A DNA stretch of 64,000 bases from Paraburkholderia rhynchosiae (GCF_002879865.1 NZ_PNXY01000001.1:186001-250000), one strand, 5' to 3'. Counted from the first letter of the stretch, positions 9,891 to 20,115 are shown. Numbers and translations: made by a program. Notes: generated by a model from the sequence alone, not told the origin.

Positions 9891-10151
9891 ATGCGCACCA
9901 CGCGAGCCATCCACGCTGTCGAGCGGTTGAAAACGCGCAGCGGCAATCCGCAGTTCGCCGCGATCAGCCTCTCCGGCGGCCTCTTCTATCTCGTCGACAA
10001 ATCGAGCGGCACCGACAAGAAAGTCTCCGATCCGCTCACGCTCGACGACTTCGTCAAATTCGTCGATGCGTACGGTCCGCCAAAACCGCGCAAGGCCAGC
10101 AAGCTCGACATTGCCTTCGAAGCTCAGATCAAGAAAAGCAAGGGCGGTTGA
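9891..10151 (+). CDS. Small conserved-looking hypothetical protein
   Basis: An 86-residue basic protein beginning MRTTRAIHAVERLKTRSGN and ending in a Lys-rich tail. It has no signal peptide or membrane segment. The middle part (FAAISLSGGLFYLVDKSSGTDKKVSDPLTLDDFVKFVDAYG) reads like a small folded domain with good codon bias. It follows the RND operon by 62 bases. I do not recognise the family. An AGGAG string exists upstream but is about 25 bases from the ATG, too far for a normal ribosome binding site. Confidence 0.62.
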   Translation: MRTTRAIHAVERLKTRSGNPQFAAISLSGGLFYLVDKSSGTDKKVSDPLTLDDFVKFVDAYGPPKPRKASKLDIAFEAQIKKSKGG

Positions 10152-10187
10152 CGCAAATCGGCCACGTAGCGGTACGGCGTGGCTTTA

Positions 10188-11336
10188 TCACTTTTCGATC
10201 TCGCGCCACTGCCCATCCGCTGCATTGCTTGCGAGCACCGCATCGATAAAGCGCAGGCCCGCCACGCCGTCCTCCACTGTCGTCAGCAGCAGACTCTCCG
10301 CAGGTAACGCGCGGCCCTCGTCCAACGCTTCTATCTGCAACGCGGCGTCTTTATACAACTGCGCGAACGCTTCCAGATAACCTTCGGGATGACCCGGCGG
10401 CACGCGCGTCGCATGGGCCGCGCTCGCGCCGCTCACGCGTCCACGCGTCAAGCGCTCCGCTGTTCCGCCGAGTGGTGTGAACCACAATTCGTTCGGGTTC
10501 TCCTGGTCGAAAGCAAGGCTAGCTTTCGTGCCATACACGCGCAGACGCAATGCATTCTCCGCGCCGCTTGCCACCTGGCTCGCCCATAGCATGCCGCGTG
10601 CGCCGTTCGCATAGCGCAGCATCGCCTGCACGTGATCGTCGATGCGGCGTCCCGGCACAAACGTATGCAACTCAGCCGAAAGCGCCACAGGCGTCATGCC
10701 CGTGACGAACGCGGCAAGATGGTATGCATGCGTGCCGATATCGCCGAGGCAGCCCGCCGGTCCCGCTAACGCCGGGTCCGTGCGCCAGCCAGCCTGCTTG
10801 TTCAGGCCGCCGGTTTCGATCGGCTCGGCCAGCCAGTCTTGTGCGTATTCGACCTGCACGACGCGTATCTGGCCCAGTTCGCCCGCTTCGATCAACTCGC
10901 GCGCGTGACGCGCCAACGGATAGCCGGAGTACGTATGCGTCAGCGCAAAGAGCTTGTTCTTCTCGCGAGCGAGTTTTGCGAGCGCTTCGCCTTCGGCGAG
11001 CGAAATGGCGAGCGGCTTGTCACATACCACATGAATGCCCGCTTCGAGAAACGCGGTGGCAACCGGCGCATGCAGATAATTCGGCGTGACGATCGCGACG
11101 GCGTCGATGCCGTCGTCGCGCGCGGCTTCTTCTCGCGCCATTTGCTGCCAATCGGCGTAGCTTCGCGCGATGCCCACCTCGGCGGCGCTCGGTCGCGCGC
11201 GTTCGGGATCGGACGACAACGCACCTGCCACCAGTTCGAATCGATCATCGAGGCGCGCCGCGATCCGATGCACCGCGCCGATAAACGCACCCTGCCCGCC
11301 GCCGACCATACCCAACCTGAGCCTTCTGTATGGCAT
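10188..11336 (-). CDS. Gfo/Idh/MocA family NAD(P)-dependent sugar/polyol dehydrogenase
   Basis: Likely oxidises a sugar, polyol or derivative in the cytoplasm. The 382-residue protein starts with a Rossmann fold (LRLGMVGGGQGAFIGAVHRI, residues about 7-25) and has the family's Lys-Pro motif in VVCDKPLAIS (105-110), then a substrate domain with GCLGDIGTHAYHLAAFVTG, which holds the usual catalytic Asp/His. It is the last gene of the LacI-headed operon, 35 bases after the isomerase. The ABC importer and isomerase beside it imply catabolism of an imported carbohydrate whose identity is not evident. Confidence 0.9.
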   Translation of the reverse strand: MPYRRLRLGMVGGGQGAFIGAVHRIAARLDDRFELVAGALSSDPERARPSAAEVGIARSYADWQQMAREEAARDDGIDAVAIVTPNYLHAPVATAFLEAGIHVVCDKPLAISLAEGEALAKLAREKNKLFALTHTYSGYPLARHARELIEAGELGQIRVVQVEYAQDWLAEPIETGGLNKQAGWRTDPALAGPAGCLGDIGTHAYHLAAFVTGMTPVALSAELHTFVPGRRIDDHVQAMLRYANGARGMLWASQVASGAENALRLRVYGTKASLAFDQENPNELWFTPLGGTAERLTRGRVSGASAAHATRVPPGHPEGYLEAFAQLYKDAALQIEALDEGRALPAESLLLTTVEDGVAGLRFIDAVLASNAADGQWREIEK

Positions 11337-11371
11337 CGTGCCCGCTCCCTTCGCCTAAACGTGCAATGCGC

Positions 11372-12421
11372 TCAGATACCGAGCACACGCTTTAACTGCG
11401 CTGCATCGACACCGCTGCCCGCGAAATCGTCGAATGCATGTTCGGCCACGCGGATGATGCGCTCGCGAATAAACTCCGCGCCTTCACGTGCGCCGTCATG
11501 TGGATGCTTGAGCGCACACTCCCATTCAAGCACCGCCCAGCCGGGGAAGTCGTATTGCGCCATCTTCGAAAAGACCGCGCGAAAATCGATCTGCCCGTCG
11601 CCGAGCGAACGAAAGCGCCCCGCGCGCTCCACCCAGCCGCTATAACCGCCATACACACCCTGCTTGCCGTTCGGCCGGAACTCCGCGTCCTTCACATGAA
11701 ACGCCTTGATGCGCTCGTGATAGATGTCGATAAACGCGAGGTAGTCGAGTTGCTGCAAAACGAAATGGCTTGGATCGTAGAGGATATTCGCTCGCGAATG
11801 CTGTTGTACTGCATCCAGAAAACGCTCGAAAGTGACGCCGTCGTGCAGGTCTTCACCTGGATGCAATTCGTAGCACACGTCCACGCCGGCGGCGTCGAAG
11901 GCATCGAGAATCGGCGTCCAGCGGCGCGCGAGTTCGTCGAACGCGGCTTCGATCAAACCGGCCGGGCGCTGCGGCCACGGGTACAGGTACGGCCACGCGA
12001 GCGCGCCGGAAAACGACACATGCGTGGTCAGCCCCAAACGCTGCGACGCCTTCGCTGCGAGCTTCAATTGCTCGATGGCCCACTGCGTGCGTGCAGCCGG
12101 ATTGCCACGCACATGCGGCGCCGCGAAGCCGTCGAACAATGTGTCATACGCGGGATGGACGGCCACGAGTTGGCCTTGCAGATGCGTCGACAATTCGGTG
12201 ATCGTGACGCCCGCGTTTTCCACGGTCTCGCGCAATTCGTCGCAATACGCCTGACTCGACGCGGCCTGCTCAAGATCGATCAATCGTGTATCGCACGGCA
12301 CCTGAATGCCCTTGAAGCCGAGACCCGCGGCCCAGCTAGCCAGATGCGCGAGATTGTCGAAAGGCACCTCGTCGCCCATGAATTGCGCGAGAAAGATCGC
12401 CGGACCTTTGATGGTTCTCAT
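11372..12421 (-). CDS. Sugar phosphate isomerase/epimerase (xylose isomerase-like TIM barrel)
   Basis: A 349-residue protein of the AP-endonuclease-2/xylose-isomerase-like superfamily, expected to isomerise or epimerise a keto-sugar or inositol-type compound. The predicted divalent metal site is visible as E185 (CYELHPGED), D216 (LYDPSHF), H242 (FHVKDAE) and a Glu in AVLEWECA near residue 305. It sits in the operon between the binding protein and the Gfo/Idh/MocA dehydrogenase, a pairing seen in polyol and rare-sugar degradation. Exact substrate unknown. Confidence 0.88.
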   Translation of the reverse strand: MRTIKGPAIFLAQFMGDEVPFDNLAHLASWAAGLGFKGIQVPCDTRLIDLEQAASSQAYCDELRETVENAGVTITELSTHLQGQLVAVHPAYDTLFDGFAAPHVRGNPAARTQWAIEQLKLAAKASQRLGLTTHVSFSGALAWPYLYPWPQRPAGLIEAAFDELARRWTPILDAFDAAGVDVCYELHPGEDLHDGVTFERFLDAVQQHSRANILYDPSHFVLQQLDYLAFIDIYHERIKAFHVKDAEFRPNGKQGVYGGYSGWVERAGRFRSLGDGQIDFRAVFSKMAQYDFPGWAVLEWECALKHPHDGAREGAEFIRERIIRVAEHAFDDFAGSGVDAAQLKRVLGI

Positions 12422-12490
12422 CGTATGGTTCCTTTAGCCGGGACGCGAACGCCGCGAGCGCGCCCCGCTGCCGATAAGCGCTGTTAAAAA

Positions 12491-13453
12491 TCAGAACGGC
12501 GAGTCCGGGAAGTAAAACTGCTGCGCGTTTTCCTTCGTGATCAGCACCGACGGAATAATCGTCGTGGCCGGCAGCTTCTCGCCTTTCAGACGTGCTTCGG
12601 CGGTGAGCTTGATCGCGTCGTAGATGAATTTCGGCGAGTACGACACGTCGGCCTTGATGAGCGGCGCGCCGTCCATCACGTTCTTCACCATGCCCTTCGA
12701 GCCCGCGCCGCCGAACACGATCTTGATGTCGCTGCGTTTCGCCTGGTCTATGGCCTTCAGTACGCCGACCGCCATGTCGTCGTCGGCGGCCCATACGGCG
12801 TCGATGTGCTTGAAGCGCGTGAGGTAGTCCTGCATCACCTTGAACGCGTCGTCGCGATTCCAGTTCGCGTATTTCGCGTCCAGGATCTTGATGTTCGGAT
12901 AGCCCTTCAGCACGCCGGTGAAGGCGGTCCAGCGTTCGTTGTCGAGCGTCGTCGGAATGCCGCGCAGCGCGACAATGTCGCCCTTGCCGTCGAGCGCTTT
13001 CGCCAGATATTCAGCGGGGATTCTGCCGAATGCGGTGTTGTCGCCGGCCACGTACGCATCCTGTGCGCTGTTGTCAGTCAGGCCGCGATCCACCACCGTC
13101 ACATACACGCCCTTCTTCTTCACCTGTGCAACCGGCTGCGTGAGCGACGCCGATTCGAACGGGAAAATCACGAGCGCATTGATCTTGTTCACCGTGACGA
13201 GATCCTGCAACTGGTTGGCCTGTTCTGGCGAGCCGGCCGCTGTCTTCACGATCACTTTCAGATTCGGATGCATTTTCTCGAGATCGGCTTTCGCCTTGTT
13301 CGCCCACCAGACGATGCCGCCCGTGAAGCCGTGGTCGGCTGTCGGAATCGCGACGCCTAATGTGACCTTGTCGTCGGCGCGCGCAATGCCTGCCGTGCCC
13401 AGTATCCCCAACGCCAGCATGCCGGCGCCGATCGCTCGAATGACGTGCTTCAT
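12491..13453 (-). CDS. Ribose-type sugar ABC transporter substrate-binding protein
   Basis: Periplasmic receptor of a CUT2-type importer, 320 residues. The signal peptide ends near [12 protein letters not shown] (about residue 26). The mature protein follows the RbsB pattern: [13 protein letters not shown], then [31 protein letters not shown] and [14 protein letters not shown]. It is encoded 69 bases upstream of the isomerase and 99 bases downstream of the permease in the same direction. The ligand is a sugar or polyol; nothing in the sequence fixes which. Confidence 0.91.
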   Translation of the reverse strand: MKHVIRAIGAGMLALGILGTAGIARADDKVTLGVAIPTADHGFTGGIVWWANKAKADLEKMHPNLKVIVKTAAGSPEQANQLQDLVTVNKINALVIFPFESASLTQPVAQVKKKGVYVTVVDRGLTDNSAQDAYVAGDNTAFGRIPAEYLAKALDGKGDIVALRGIPTTLDNERWTAFTGVLKGYPNIKILDAKYANWNRDDAFKVMQDYLTRFKHIDAVWAADDDMAVGVLKAIDQAKRSDIKIVFGGAGSKGMVKNVMDGAPLIKADVSYSPKFIYDAIKLTAEARLKGEKLPATTIIPSVLITKENAQQFYFPDSPF

Positions 13454-13552
13454 GGTTGTGTCTCCAATAGGTGCTGTTATGAGGCGTTCGTGCGCCCCGT
13501 CTCCTGAACCAGCCTGTCAGACCTGCCGTTGTTTCGCTTTGAACCGCTACCG

Positions 13553-14566
13553 CTATCGCCGTCCACGTTGAACGAACGCGACGAAGATAATCACCACGCC
13601 CTGCACCGCCGCGTTCAGATACACGCTGATGATGCTGGTGAGATTCAGAATGTTGGCGATCACCGAGAGCAGGATTGCGCCGATCACCGTGCCGATCACG
13701 CGTCCTTCGCCGCCCTTCAGCGCCGTGCCGCCCACCACAACGGACGCAATCGCTTCGAGCTCCCAGAGCAAACCGGTGGTCGGCGTCGCCGAGCCGAGGC
13801 GCGGCACATATAGCACCGTGGCGACGCCGACGCAGATACCGAGCAGCACATACGTGACGATCTTGACGGTATCGACGCGAATCGCCGCATAGCGCGCAAC
13901 CTGTTCATTCGAGCCAATCGCCTGCACGTGACGTCCGAACGCAGTGCGATTCAGAATCAGCGCGCCGCCCGCCGCCGTCACGAGGAACACCCAGATCGGC
14001 ACGGGCACGCCGAAGAGGCTCGCGTAATAGACCGGTCCATATAGATCGGATAACGAATTATCCAGTGTCAGCGCGCCACCGTCGGCGAGCCATGTCAGCA
14101 CCGCGCGAAAGATGCCCAACGTGCCGAGCGTGACGATGAACGGCTCGATGCGTCCTTTGGTAATCAGCAGGCCGTGCGCGCACCCAAACAGTCCGCCGAG
14201 CACGAGCGCGAATGCAATGCCCAACGTCACGATGACGAGCGGCGCGAACGTATGTCCGCCGATGCCCGCCGCGAGCCCGTTCATCAGCCAGATCATGCTG
14301 CCCGCGATCAACGCCGCCATCGAACCGACCGACAGATCGATGCCGCCCGAAATGATCACGAAGGTCATGCCCACCGCGATGATGCCGATGAACGACGTGC
14401 GCGTGAGCACGTTCATCATGTTGTCGAGCGTGGCGAAATCGCGGTTGAGCAGCGTGCCGACGATACACAGCGCGATCAGGCCGGCGAGCGGCCCAAGCGC
14501 ATACAGCCGATGCGCAAAGCGCAACGCGCGGCCGGATTGCACGGCTTCAGTGGGTGCCGGTCGCAT
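13553..14566 (-). CDS. CUT2 sugar ABC transporter permease (RbsC-like)
   Basis: Inner-membrane subunit of 337 residues with about eight to ten hydrophobic segments. The family signature [18 protein letters not shown] is near residues 84-101, and [16 protein letters not shown] lies in the C-terminal part. Its start overlaps the end of the ATPase gene by 20 bases, indicating tight coupling. It pairs with the binding protein at 12491. Confidence 0.93.
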   Translation of the reverse strand: MRPAPTEAVQSGRALRFAHRLYALGPLAGLIALCIVGTLLNRDFATLDNMMNVLTRTSFIGIIAVGMTFVIISGGIDLSVGSMAALIAGSMIWLMNGLAAGIGGHTFAPLVIVTLGIAFALVLGGLFGCAHGLLITKGRIEPFIVTLGTLGIFRAVLTWLADGGALTLDNSLSDLYGPVYYASLFGVPVPIWVFLVTAAGGALILNRTAFGRHVQAIGSNEQVARYAAIRVDTVKIVTYVLLGICVGVATVLYVPRLGSATPTTGLLWELEAIASVVVGGTALKGGEGRVIGTVIGAILLSVIANILNLTSIISVYLNAAVQGVVIIFVAFVQRGRR

Positions 14567-16034
14567 GGGCGATCAACTCCTCTTCGGTCAGATGTTCGAG
14601 CGTGAGCGTGGCTTGCAGGCGTCCCGCGCGCATCACCGCAACGCGATGACACAAGCCGATCAGCTCGATCAGTTCGGATGAAATGACGATCACCGCGCGG
14701 CCCTGCGCGGCGAGACGATGAATCAGGAAATAGATGTCGCGTTTCGCACCCACGTCGACGCCGCGCGTCGGCTCGTCGAGCACGATCACGTCCGGCTCTG
14801 GTTGCAAAAACTTTGCGAGCGCGAGCTTCTGCTGGTTGCCGCCCGACAGCATGCGCGCGCGGCTCGACAGGTCGCCCGTGCGAATGCCGAATTCGCTCAC
14901 GGCGCTTTTCAATGCTTCGCGGCCCGCTTTCATGTCGAGCAGCGGATGCGCGTAGCGTTCGAGCGTCATCAGCGTGACGTTGTCCTGCAGGCTCAGGTTC
15001 ACGTGCAGGCCCTTGCCTTTGCGGTCTTCGCTGAGATACGTGAGGCCGTGGCGCATTGCGTCGCGTGGGCTCTTTAGATCGACGGGACGGCCCGCGATTT
15101 CGATGCGTCCCGCCGTGCGCTTGCGCAAGCCGATGATCGCTTCGAACGCTTCGGTGCGGCCCGCGCCGACGAGTCCCGCGAAGCCGAGCACTTCGCCGGC
15201 TCTCACGTCGAAGCTTAGATCGTCGACCCATTCGGGTACGGCGAGCCCTTCTACTTTCAGTGCAACCGGCGCGGCCGTGGACACGGTGATCTTCTCGGGG
15301 AACATGTCGGACACGTCGCGGCCGACCATCAGATTCGCCATTTGTTGCCGCGCGAGCGACGCCGTTTCGTTGCGCGCGACGAAGCGGCCGTCGCGCATCA
15401 CGATCACTTCATCGGTGATGCGCTCGACTTCATCGAGCTTGTGCGAGATGTAGACGATGGTCACGCCATCGGCCTTCAACTTCGCCATCAGCGTGAAAAG
15501 CCGTTCGGTTTCGGACGGCGTGAGCGTTGCTGTGGGCTCGTCCATGATCAGGAGACGCGCGCGGCGCGACAGCGCTTTCGCGATCTCCACCATCTGCTTT
15601 TCCGCGACGATCAGTTCGCGCACCTTTGTATCCGGCGCCTTGTCGAGGCCGACTTGTGCGAGATAGCGTGCGGCTTCGGCGCGCATCGCCGCATCGTCGA
15701 CGAACCAGCCGCGCCGCTTCTCGTGACCCAGATACATGTTCTGCGCGATCGTCAGATGCTCGGCGAGATTGAACTCCTGGTGAATCAATACGATGCCTTG
15801 CGCCTCCGCGTCGCGCGAACCGGCAAAGTGCTGCGCATGACCGTCGACCAGCAACGTGCCCGATGTCGCGCTTTCATAGCCGGCAAGAATCTTCATCAGC
15901 GTCGACTTGCCCGCGCCGTTCTCGCCGAGCAAACCGTAGATGCGCCCCGGCGCGAGACCGAAGCTGACCCCGTGCAGCACGCGCACGGGTCCGAAGTCTT
16001 TGCGGATGTCGTCGAAACGGATAGCGAGGCTCAT
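14547..16034 (-). CDS. Sugar ABC transporter ATP-binding protein, two-domain (RbsA/MglA-like)
   Basis: Energises the CUT2 importer; 495 residues with two ABC domains. The first has a full Walker A ([17 protein letters not shown], about 34-50) and Walker B ([12 protein letters not shown]). The second has the degenerate Walker A usual in this family ([14 protein letters not shown]) with an intact signature ([15 protein letters not shown]) and Walker B ([12 protein letters not shown]). It lies 3 bases after the LacI gene and overlaps the permease gene. Confidence 0.94.
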   Translation of the reverse strand: MSLAIRFDDIRKDFGPVRVLHGVSFGLAPGRIYGLLGENGAGKSTLMKILAGYESATSGTLLVDGHAQHFAGSRDAEAQGIVLIHQEFNLAEHLTIAQNMYLGHEKRRGWFVDDAAMRAEAARYLAQVGLDKAPDTKVRELIVAEKQMVEIAKALSRRARLLIMDEPTATLTPSETERLFTLMAKLKADGVTIVYISHKLDEVERITDEVIVMRDGRFVARNETASLARQQMANLMVGRDVSDMFPEKITVSTAAPVALKVEGLAVPEWVDDLSFDVRAGEVLGFAGLVGAGRTEAFEAIIGLRKRTAGRIEIAGRPVDLKSPRDAMRHGLTYLSEDRKGKGLHVNLSLQDNVTLMTLERYAHPLLDMKAGREALKSAVSEFGIRTGDLSSRARMLSGGNQQKLALAKFLQPEPDVIVLDEPTRGVDVGAKRDIYFLIHRLAAQGRAVIVISSELIELIGLCHRVAVMRAGRLQATLTLEHLTEEELIAHATGTH

Positions 16035-16037
16035 GGT

Positions 16038-17126
16038 TCACGTGCTCCCGCGAATCACGAGCCGGTGCGGCAGCAGCACGCCCGGCACGTTTGCCAGCGG
16101 ATTGGCGAGCCGCTGCAACAACAGGCGCGCGGCGGTCTCGCCGAGTTCGCGCATGGGCTGCGCGATCGTGGTGAGCGGTGGATCGACTTGCGCGGCAATC
16201 GAGATGTCGTCGAAGCCGACCACGGCGACGTCGTCCGGAACGCGTTTGCCGATGCTGCGCAAGCCGTGAAGCACGCCCGTCGCGAGCGTGTCCGACACGG
16301 CGAAGATCGCGGTCGGCGCGTCTGGCGACAGCATCAGCGTGGCCGCCGCCGACGCGCCCGCCTCGTAGTCGAGGCTGTTCAGATTCATGCGCCAGCCGTC
16401 GAGCGGCGTGATGCCCGCGTCGGTCAGCGCATCCAGATAACCCTGCTGACGCTGCCGCGCGTACAGATAGTCGATGTCGGAATTGATCAGGCCGATGCGC
16501 CGATGGCCGCGCGAGAGCAGATGCCGCACCGCGTCGCCCGCGGCCCGATAGTTGTCTATGCCGACATACGGCACGCCCACCGCCGGATCGAACTCGCAGC
16601 ACGCGACCCACGGCAGCGCGCCGGATGCTTCGCCGAGCGCCTGCTGGATCGTCGCCGGGTCGAGACAGATCGCTCCGTCCGCGCGGCGGCGGCGCAGCAG
16701 ATCGAAGTAGCTGCGCTCACGGCCGGGGTCCGCGCCGGTATCGCACAAAAGCATGAAGTAGCCGTGCTGGCGCGCGACGCTGTCGATGCCGCGCACGATC
16801 TCCGCGTAGAACGGGTTGCCGAAGTCGGGGACCATGGTGAGCAACAGCCGGCTTTCGGCGGTGCGCAGATTGCGCGCGAGTTCGTTGACGCGGTAGCCGC
16901 TGGCGTCGATGGCGGCCAGCACCTTGTCGCGGGTCGCGGGCCGCACGTTCTCGTGGGCGTTCAGCACGCGCGACACCGTCGCCACCGAAACGCCCGCCTG
17001 CCTTGCGACGCCGGCAATCGACAGCCCTTCCGCCCCGCGTAGCGAGCGTCGGAGTGGCCGCGACCCCGGCTCGACGCCGGTCGCGGGCAACGCCGCAGGC
17101 TTTGCTTTTGATGTCGATCTGGACAA
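16038..17126 (-). CDS. LacI-family regulator of the sugar/polyol operon
   Basis: A repressor of about 362 residues. The helix-turn-helix is GLSIAGVARQAGVSVATVSRVLNAH, followed by the hinge NELARNLRTAES and a periplasmic-binding-protein-like sensor domain. The frame is open upstream to a GTG at 17210, but that stretch contains a perfect 22-bp palindrome (17140-17161) that looks like the regulator's own operator. I therefore place the start at the TTG at 17126, just downstream; no strong ribosome binding site supports it, so the start is uncertain. The regulator heads the operon, which suggests autoregulation. Confidence 0.88.
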   Translation of the reverse strand: MSRSTSKAKPAALPATGVEPGSRPLRRSLRGAEGLSIAGVARQAGVSVATVSRVLNAHENVRPATRDKVLAAIDASGYRVNELARNLRTAESRLLLTMVPDFGNPFYAEIVRGIDSVARQHGYFMLLCDTGADPGRERSYFDLLRRRRADGAICLDPATIQQALGEASGALPWVACCEFDPAVGVPYVGIDNYRAAGDAVRHLLSRGHRRIGLINSDIDYLYARQRQQGYLDALTDAGITPLDGWRMNLNSLDYEAGASAAATLMLSPDAPTAIFAVSDTLATGVLHGLRSIGKRVPDDVAVVGFDDISIAAQVDPPLTTIAQPMRELGETAARLLLQRLANPLANVPGVLLPHRLVIRGST

Positions 17127-17139
17127 GGGAGCGGCTTCG

Positions 17140-17161
17140 AAAATGTAATCGATTACATTTT
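17140..17161. promoter_or_regulatory. Perfect 22-bp palindromic operator at the head of the lacI operon
   Basis: The half-site AAAATGTAATC is followed at once by its exact reverse complement, giving 22 bp of perfect dyad symmetry centred on a CG step. LacI-family operators are typically palindromes of this size with a central CG. It lies 14 bases before the proposed lacI start and is the most AT-rich stretch nearby. Binding by the adjacent regulator is inferred. Confidence 0.75.
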
Positions 17162-17287
17162 TGGGCGATAGCGAGCGGAATCGCAAGGCCAGAATGCTAG
17201 GGATTAACACGGGGGAGGCCGGACCAAGCGCGGACGAAAGCGTGCACGACCGCGCTGCCCGCCTTGCCCCGGAACCCTGGCGCCATT

Positions 17288-17296
17288 TGGTACAAT
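17288..17296 (+). promoter_or_regulatory. Extended -10 promoter for the pcm-rhodanese-tolC run
   Basis: TGGTACAAT matches an extended -10 (TGn followed by TACAAT at 17291-17296). The nearest -35-like TTGCCC is 21 bases away, too far to count. A start would fall near 17303, about 105 bases before the methyltransferase ATG. This lies in the 198-base gap between the lacI operon and the plus-strand run, where I see no gene. Confidence 0.4.
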
Positions 17297-17408
17297 CCCG
17301 CAGTTACCCTGCCGTGGCTTGCTGACTGCTCTTCGCGGACTGTCTGCGAAAGCCGCCGCGCAGTGGAAAAATCGCAAAACTCGCCAAACCTGAACCGCCA
17401 AACCCACC

Positions 17409-18062
17409 ATGAACATCGAGCAAGCGCGTTTCAACATGATCGAACAGCAGATCCGCCCCTGGGAAGTGCTCGACCAGGACGTGCTGAATCTGCTGTCGAT
17501 CGTCAAGCGTGAAAACTTCGTCCCGGCCGTTTACCGCGACCTGGCTTTCGTCGACTTCGAAGTGCCGCTGCCGGCCGGTCAGCACATGCTGGCGCCGCGC
17601 GTCGAAGCCCGCGTGCTGCAGGAACTGGCGGTGAAGAAACACGAAAGCGTGCTCGAAATCGGCGCCGGTTCCGGTTATATGGCTGCGTTGCTCGCGCATC
17701 GCGCGCAACACGTGCTGACGGTCGACATCGAACCGGAACTCGCCGAACTGGCAAAGACCAACCTGATCGCCAACGGCGTGCTGAACGCGGAAGTTGCGAC
17801 CGGCGACGCCGCGCGCGGCTGGGCCGCCGCGGCTCCGTACGACGTGATCTGCGTGTCGGGCGGTCTGCCCGTGCTGCCGCAGGAAATCCTCGAACACCTG
17901 AAAATCGGTGGCCGTGTGGCGGCGTTTGTCGGTACTGCGCCGGTCATGAAGGCGCAGATCATCACGCGTATCGACGAAAAGCAGTACCGCATTGCCGACG
18001 TGTTCGAAACGTACGTCGAGCCGCTCGTCAACGCCGTGCAGCCGCCGCGCTTCAAGTTCTGA
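17409..18062 (+). CDS. Protein-L-isoaspartate O-methyltransferase family protein
   Basis: A SAM-dependent methyltransferase of 217 residues. The N-terminus (MNIEQARFNMIEQQIRPWEVLD) and the SAM motif VLEIGAGSGYMAALLAHRA (about 80-98) place it in the Pcm family; motif II is VLTVDIEPELAELAK. This subgroup, common upstream of tolC in beta-proteobacteria, may not repair isoaspartate, and its target is not known from sequence. It is the first gene of a plus-strand run with a rhodanese and an outer-membrane efflux protein. Confidence 0.87.
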   Translation: MNIEQARFNMIEQQIRPWEVLDQDVLNLLSIVKRENFVPAVYRDLAFVDFEVPLPAGQHMLAPRVEARVLQELAVKKHESVLEIGAGSGYMAALLAHRAQHVLTVDIEPELAELAKTNLIANGVLNAEVATGDAARGWAAAAPYDVICVSGGLPVLPQEILEHLKIGGRVAAFVGTAPVMKAQIITRIDEKQYRIADVFETYVEPLVNAVQPPRFKF

Positions 18063-18134
18063 TCCGCAACGCTCACTTGCATGTTGATACGGACGGCCGG
18101 CGCGCCGCCGTCCTTTGAACCGGATGTCCCGCTG

Positions 18135-18458
18135 ATGCAAAACCTGACCGCCCCCGCACTCGCCGAATGGCTCGCCGACACATCGCGCCCCGCGCCCGTA
18201 CTGCTCGACGTGCGCGAGCCGTGGGAAATCCAGACGGCGTCGATCGCCGGCGCCGTGGCGATTCCCATGCGTGAGATTCCCGCGCGCAGCGAAGAACTCG
18301 ACGACGACGCGCAGATCGTTTGCGTCTGCCATCACGGCGCCCGCAGCGCCCAGGTCGCGATGTTCCTCGAGTCGCGCGGCCACGCCAACGTCTTCAATCT
18401 GCAAGGCGGAATCGACGCGTGGTCGCGTCAGGTCGACCCGTCGGTTCCGACCTACTGA
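18135..18458 (+). CDS. Rhodanese-like domain protein
   Basis: A single rhodanese domain of 107 residues, probably a sulfur carrier or sulfurtransferase. LLDVREPWEIQTASIAGAVAIPM is the CH2A region, and the active-site cysteine lies in VCVCHHGARSAQVAMFL. The start at 18135 (MQNLTAPAL) gives the usual length; an ATG 54 bases earlier is possible. It lies 72 bases after the methyltransferase and 13 bases before the tolC-like gene. Confidence 0.86.
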   Translation: MQNLTAPALAEWLADTSRPAPVLLDVREPWEIQTASIAGAVAIPMREIPARSEELDDDAQIVCVCHHGARSAQVAMFLESRGHANVFNLQGGIDAWSRQVDPSVPTY

Positions 18459-18471
18459 GCGCCCACGTGCG

Positions 18472-20022
18472 ATGAAGCGTCAGCGCGCGCCGGCTCTGGC
18501 GTCTGCTCTGGCGCTCGCTTGCGGGCTCGCCTATGTATTTCACGCGCTGCCCGCGCAGGCCGTCGGCCTATCCCAGCTCTACGACGAAGCGCTTTCCAAC
18601 GATGCGCAGTTGCAAAGCGCGCGCGCCGCGCTCGCCGCCAACAGCGAGGAACTGCCGCTCGCGCGCGCCAAACTGCTGCCGCAACTCTCCGCGTCGCTCA
18701 ATGGCAGCCGTCAGAACACGGACTTCGGCGGCGGCTTTCCGGCCTCGTATGGCAACAGCTACGGCTACGTGATTTCGCTCACGCAGCCGCTGATTCATGT
18801 GGATAGCTGGTACGGCTATGCGCAGGGAAAGCTGGCCGTGGCTTCGGCGCAAGCGTCGTTTGCGCAGGCGCGCCAGGATCTGATCGTGCGGCTCGGCCAG
18901 GCCTACTTCGACGCGCTCGCAGCGCAAGACAGCCTCGCAATATCGCGTTCGCAGAAGGCGTCGATTGCGCAGCAACTCGAGTCGGCGAAGCGTTCGTTCG
19001 AAGTGGGCAATACCACGATCACCGACACCAACGAAGCGCAGGCCAAATACGATCAGGCGATCTCACAGGAGATCGCCGCGCAGAATGATCTCGCGGTGAA
19101 GCTGGCGGGGTTGCAGCAGATCGTCGGGCATCCAGTCGAGCATGTCGACGGTCTCGCCGCCGGTGCGCCGTTGCCGCCGCCCGTGCCTGCCGACATCAAT
19201 CAATGGGTCGATGCCGCGAGCGACGCGAACTATCAGGTCGTGCTCAAACAGATCGCGCTCGATAACGCGCAGCGCGAAACGTCGAAGGCGAAAGCGGGCC
19301 ATCTGCCGACCGTCGATCTGGTCGCGAGCCGCTCGCATAGCAGCCTCGGCGCGGCGGGCGCCGGCAACTTCGGCGGGAATTTCGGCGGCGGCTTCGGCAG
19401 CGGCGCGAATACGCTCTCGTCCGGCACGCCCGCGCTGGCTGCGGAACTGGGCAACTTCGGGTCTTCCTATACGAACAGCACGATTGGCGTGCAAGTCACC
19501 ATTCCGCTCTTCGCCGGCGGCGCAACGCAAAGCCGCGTGCGCCAAACGCTGGCGCTCGAAGACCAGGCCGCAGCCGATCTCGACACCGCGCGCCGCAACG
19601 CGGCGCTATCGGCGCGCCAGGCGTTTCTCGGCGTGGTCAGCGGGCTCGCGCAGGTGCGCGCGCTACAAACCGCCGAGCAATCCGCGCGTACTTCGCTCGA
19701 ATCGAATCTGCTCGGCTATCAGGTCGGCGTGCGCATCAACATCGACGTGCTCAACGCGCAGGACCAGCTCTTCTCCGCGCGCCGCGATCTGGCGAAGGCG
19801 CGTTACGACACGTTGATCAACAGCCTGAAGCTGAAGGCCGCGACGGCGAATCTCACCGATCAGGACGTGCTGCAACTGAGCACACTGCTTTCTCCCGTCG
19901 ACGATGGTGCATTGACCGCGCTGCCGCAAGCGCCGACGGTGCCGCATCCGGGCGTCGCGGCCAAAGGCGCGGCGGGGAAGCTCGGGCGGCGGAGCGTGCC
20001 GAACACGCCGACGGGTCGGTAG
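18472..20022 (+). CDS. TolC-type outer-membrane efflux protein
   Basis: Forms the trimeric outer-membrane channel for RND pumps or type I secretion. The ATG at 18472 gives 516 residues with a signal peptide ending near LPAQA/VGLSQLYDEAL. The two OEP repeats are visible: LSQLYDEALSNDAQLQSARAAL with LLPQLSASLNGSRQ, then VDLVASRSHSS through VQVTIPLFAGGATQSRVRQTL and GYQVGVRINIDVLNAQDQLFSARRDL. A Gly/Asn-rich insert (about residues 290-335) enlarges one periplasmic or extracellular loop. The open frame extends upstream through the rhodanese gene, but that part is not coding. It may serve the RND pair at 5425-9828, which lacks its own channel. Confidence 0.92.
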   Translation: MKRQRAPALASALALACGLAYVFHALPAQAVGLSQLYDEALSNDAQLQSARAALAANSEELPLARAKLLPQLSASLNGSRQNTDFGGGFPASYGNSYGYVISLTQPLIHVDSWYGYAQGKLAVASAQASFAQARQDLIVRLGQAYFDALAAQDSLAISRSQKASIAQQLESAKRSFEVGNTTITDTNEAQAKYDQAISQEIAAQNDLAVKLAGLQQIVGHPVEHVDGLAAGAPLPPPVPADINQWVDAASDANYQVVLKQIALDNAQRETSKAKAGHLPTVDLVASRSHSSLGAAGAGNFGGNFGGGFGSGANTLSSGTPALAAELGNFGSSYTNSTIGVQVTIPLFAGGATQSRVRQTLALEDQAAADLDTARRNAALSARQAFLGVVSGLAQVRALQTAEQSARTSLESNLLGYQVGVRINIDVLNAQDQLFSARRDLAKARYDTLINSLKLKAATANLTDQDVLQLSTLLSPVDDGALTALPQAPTVPHPGVAAKGAAGKLGRRSVPNTPTGR

Positions 20023-20115
20023 GCTGCGCGCTTCTCTCTTCTCTCTTTGCCGACGGCTGCCCGTATGCGGTACGCCAAATTGCATGGGATGAAATCGCGG
20101 AGCAGCGGTTTATAG

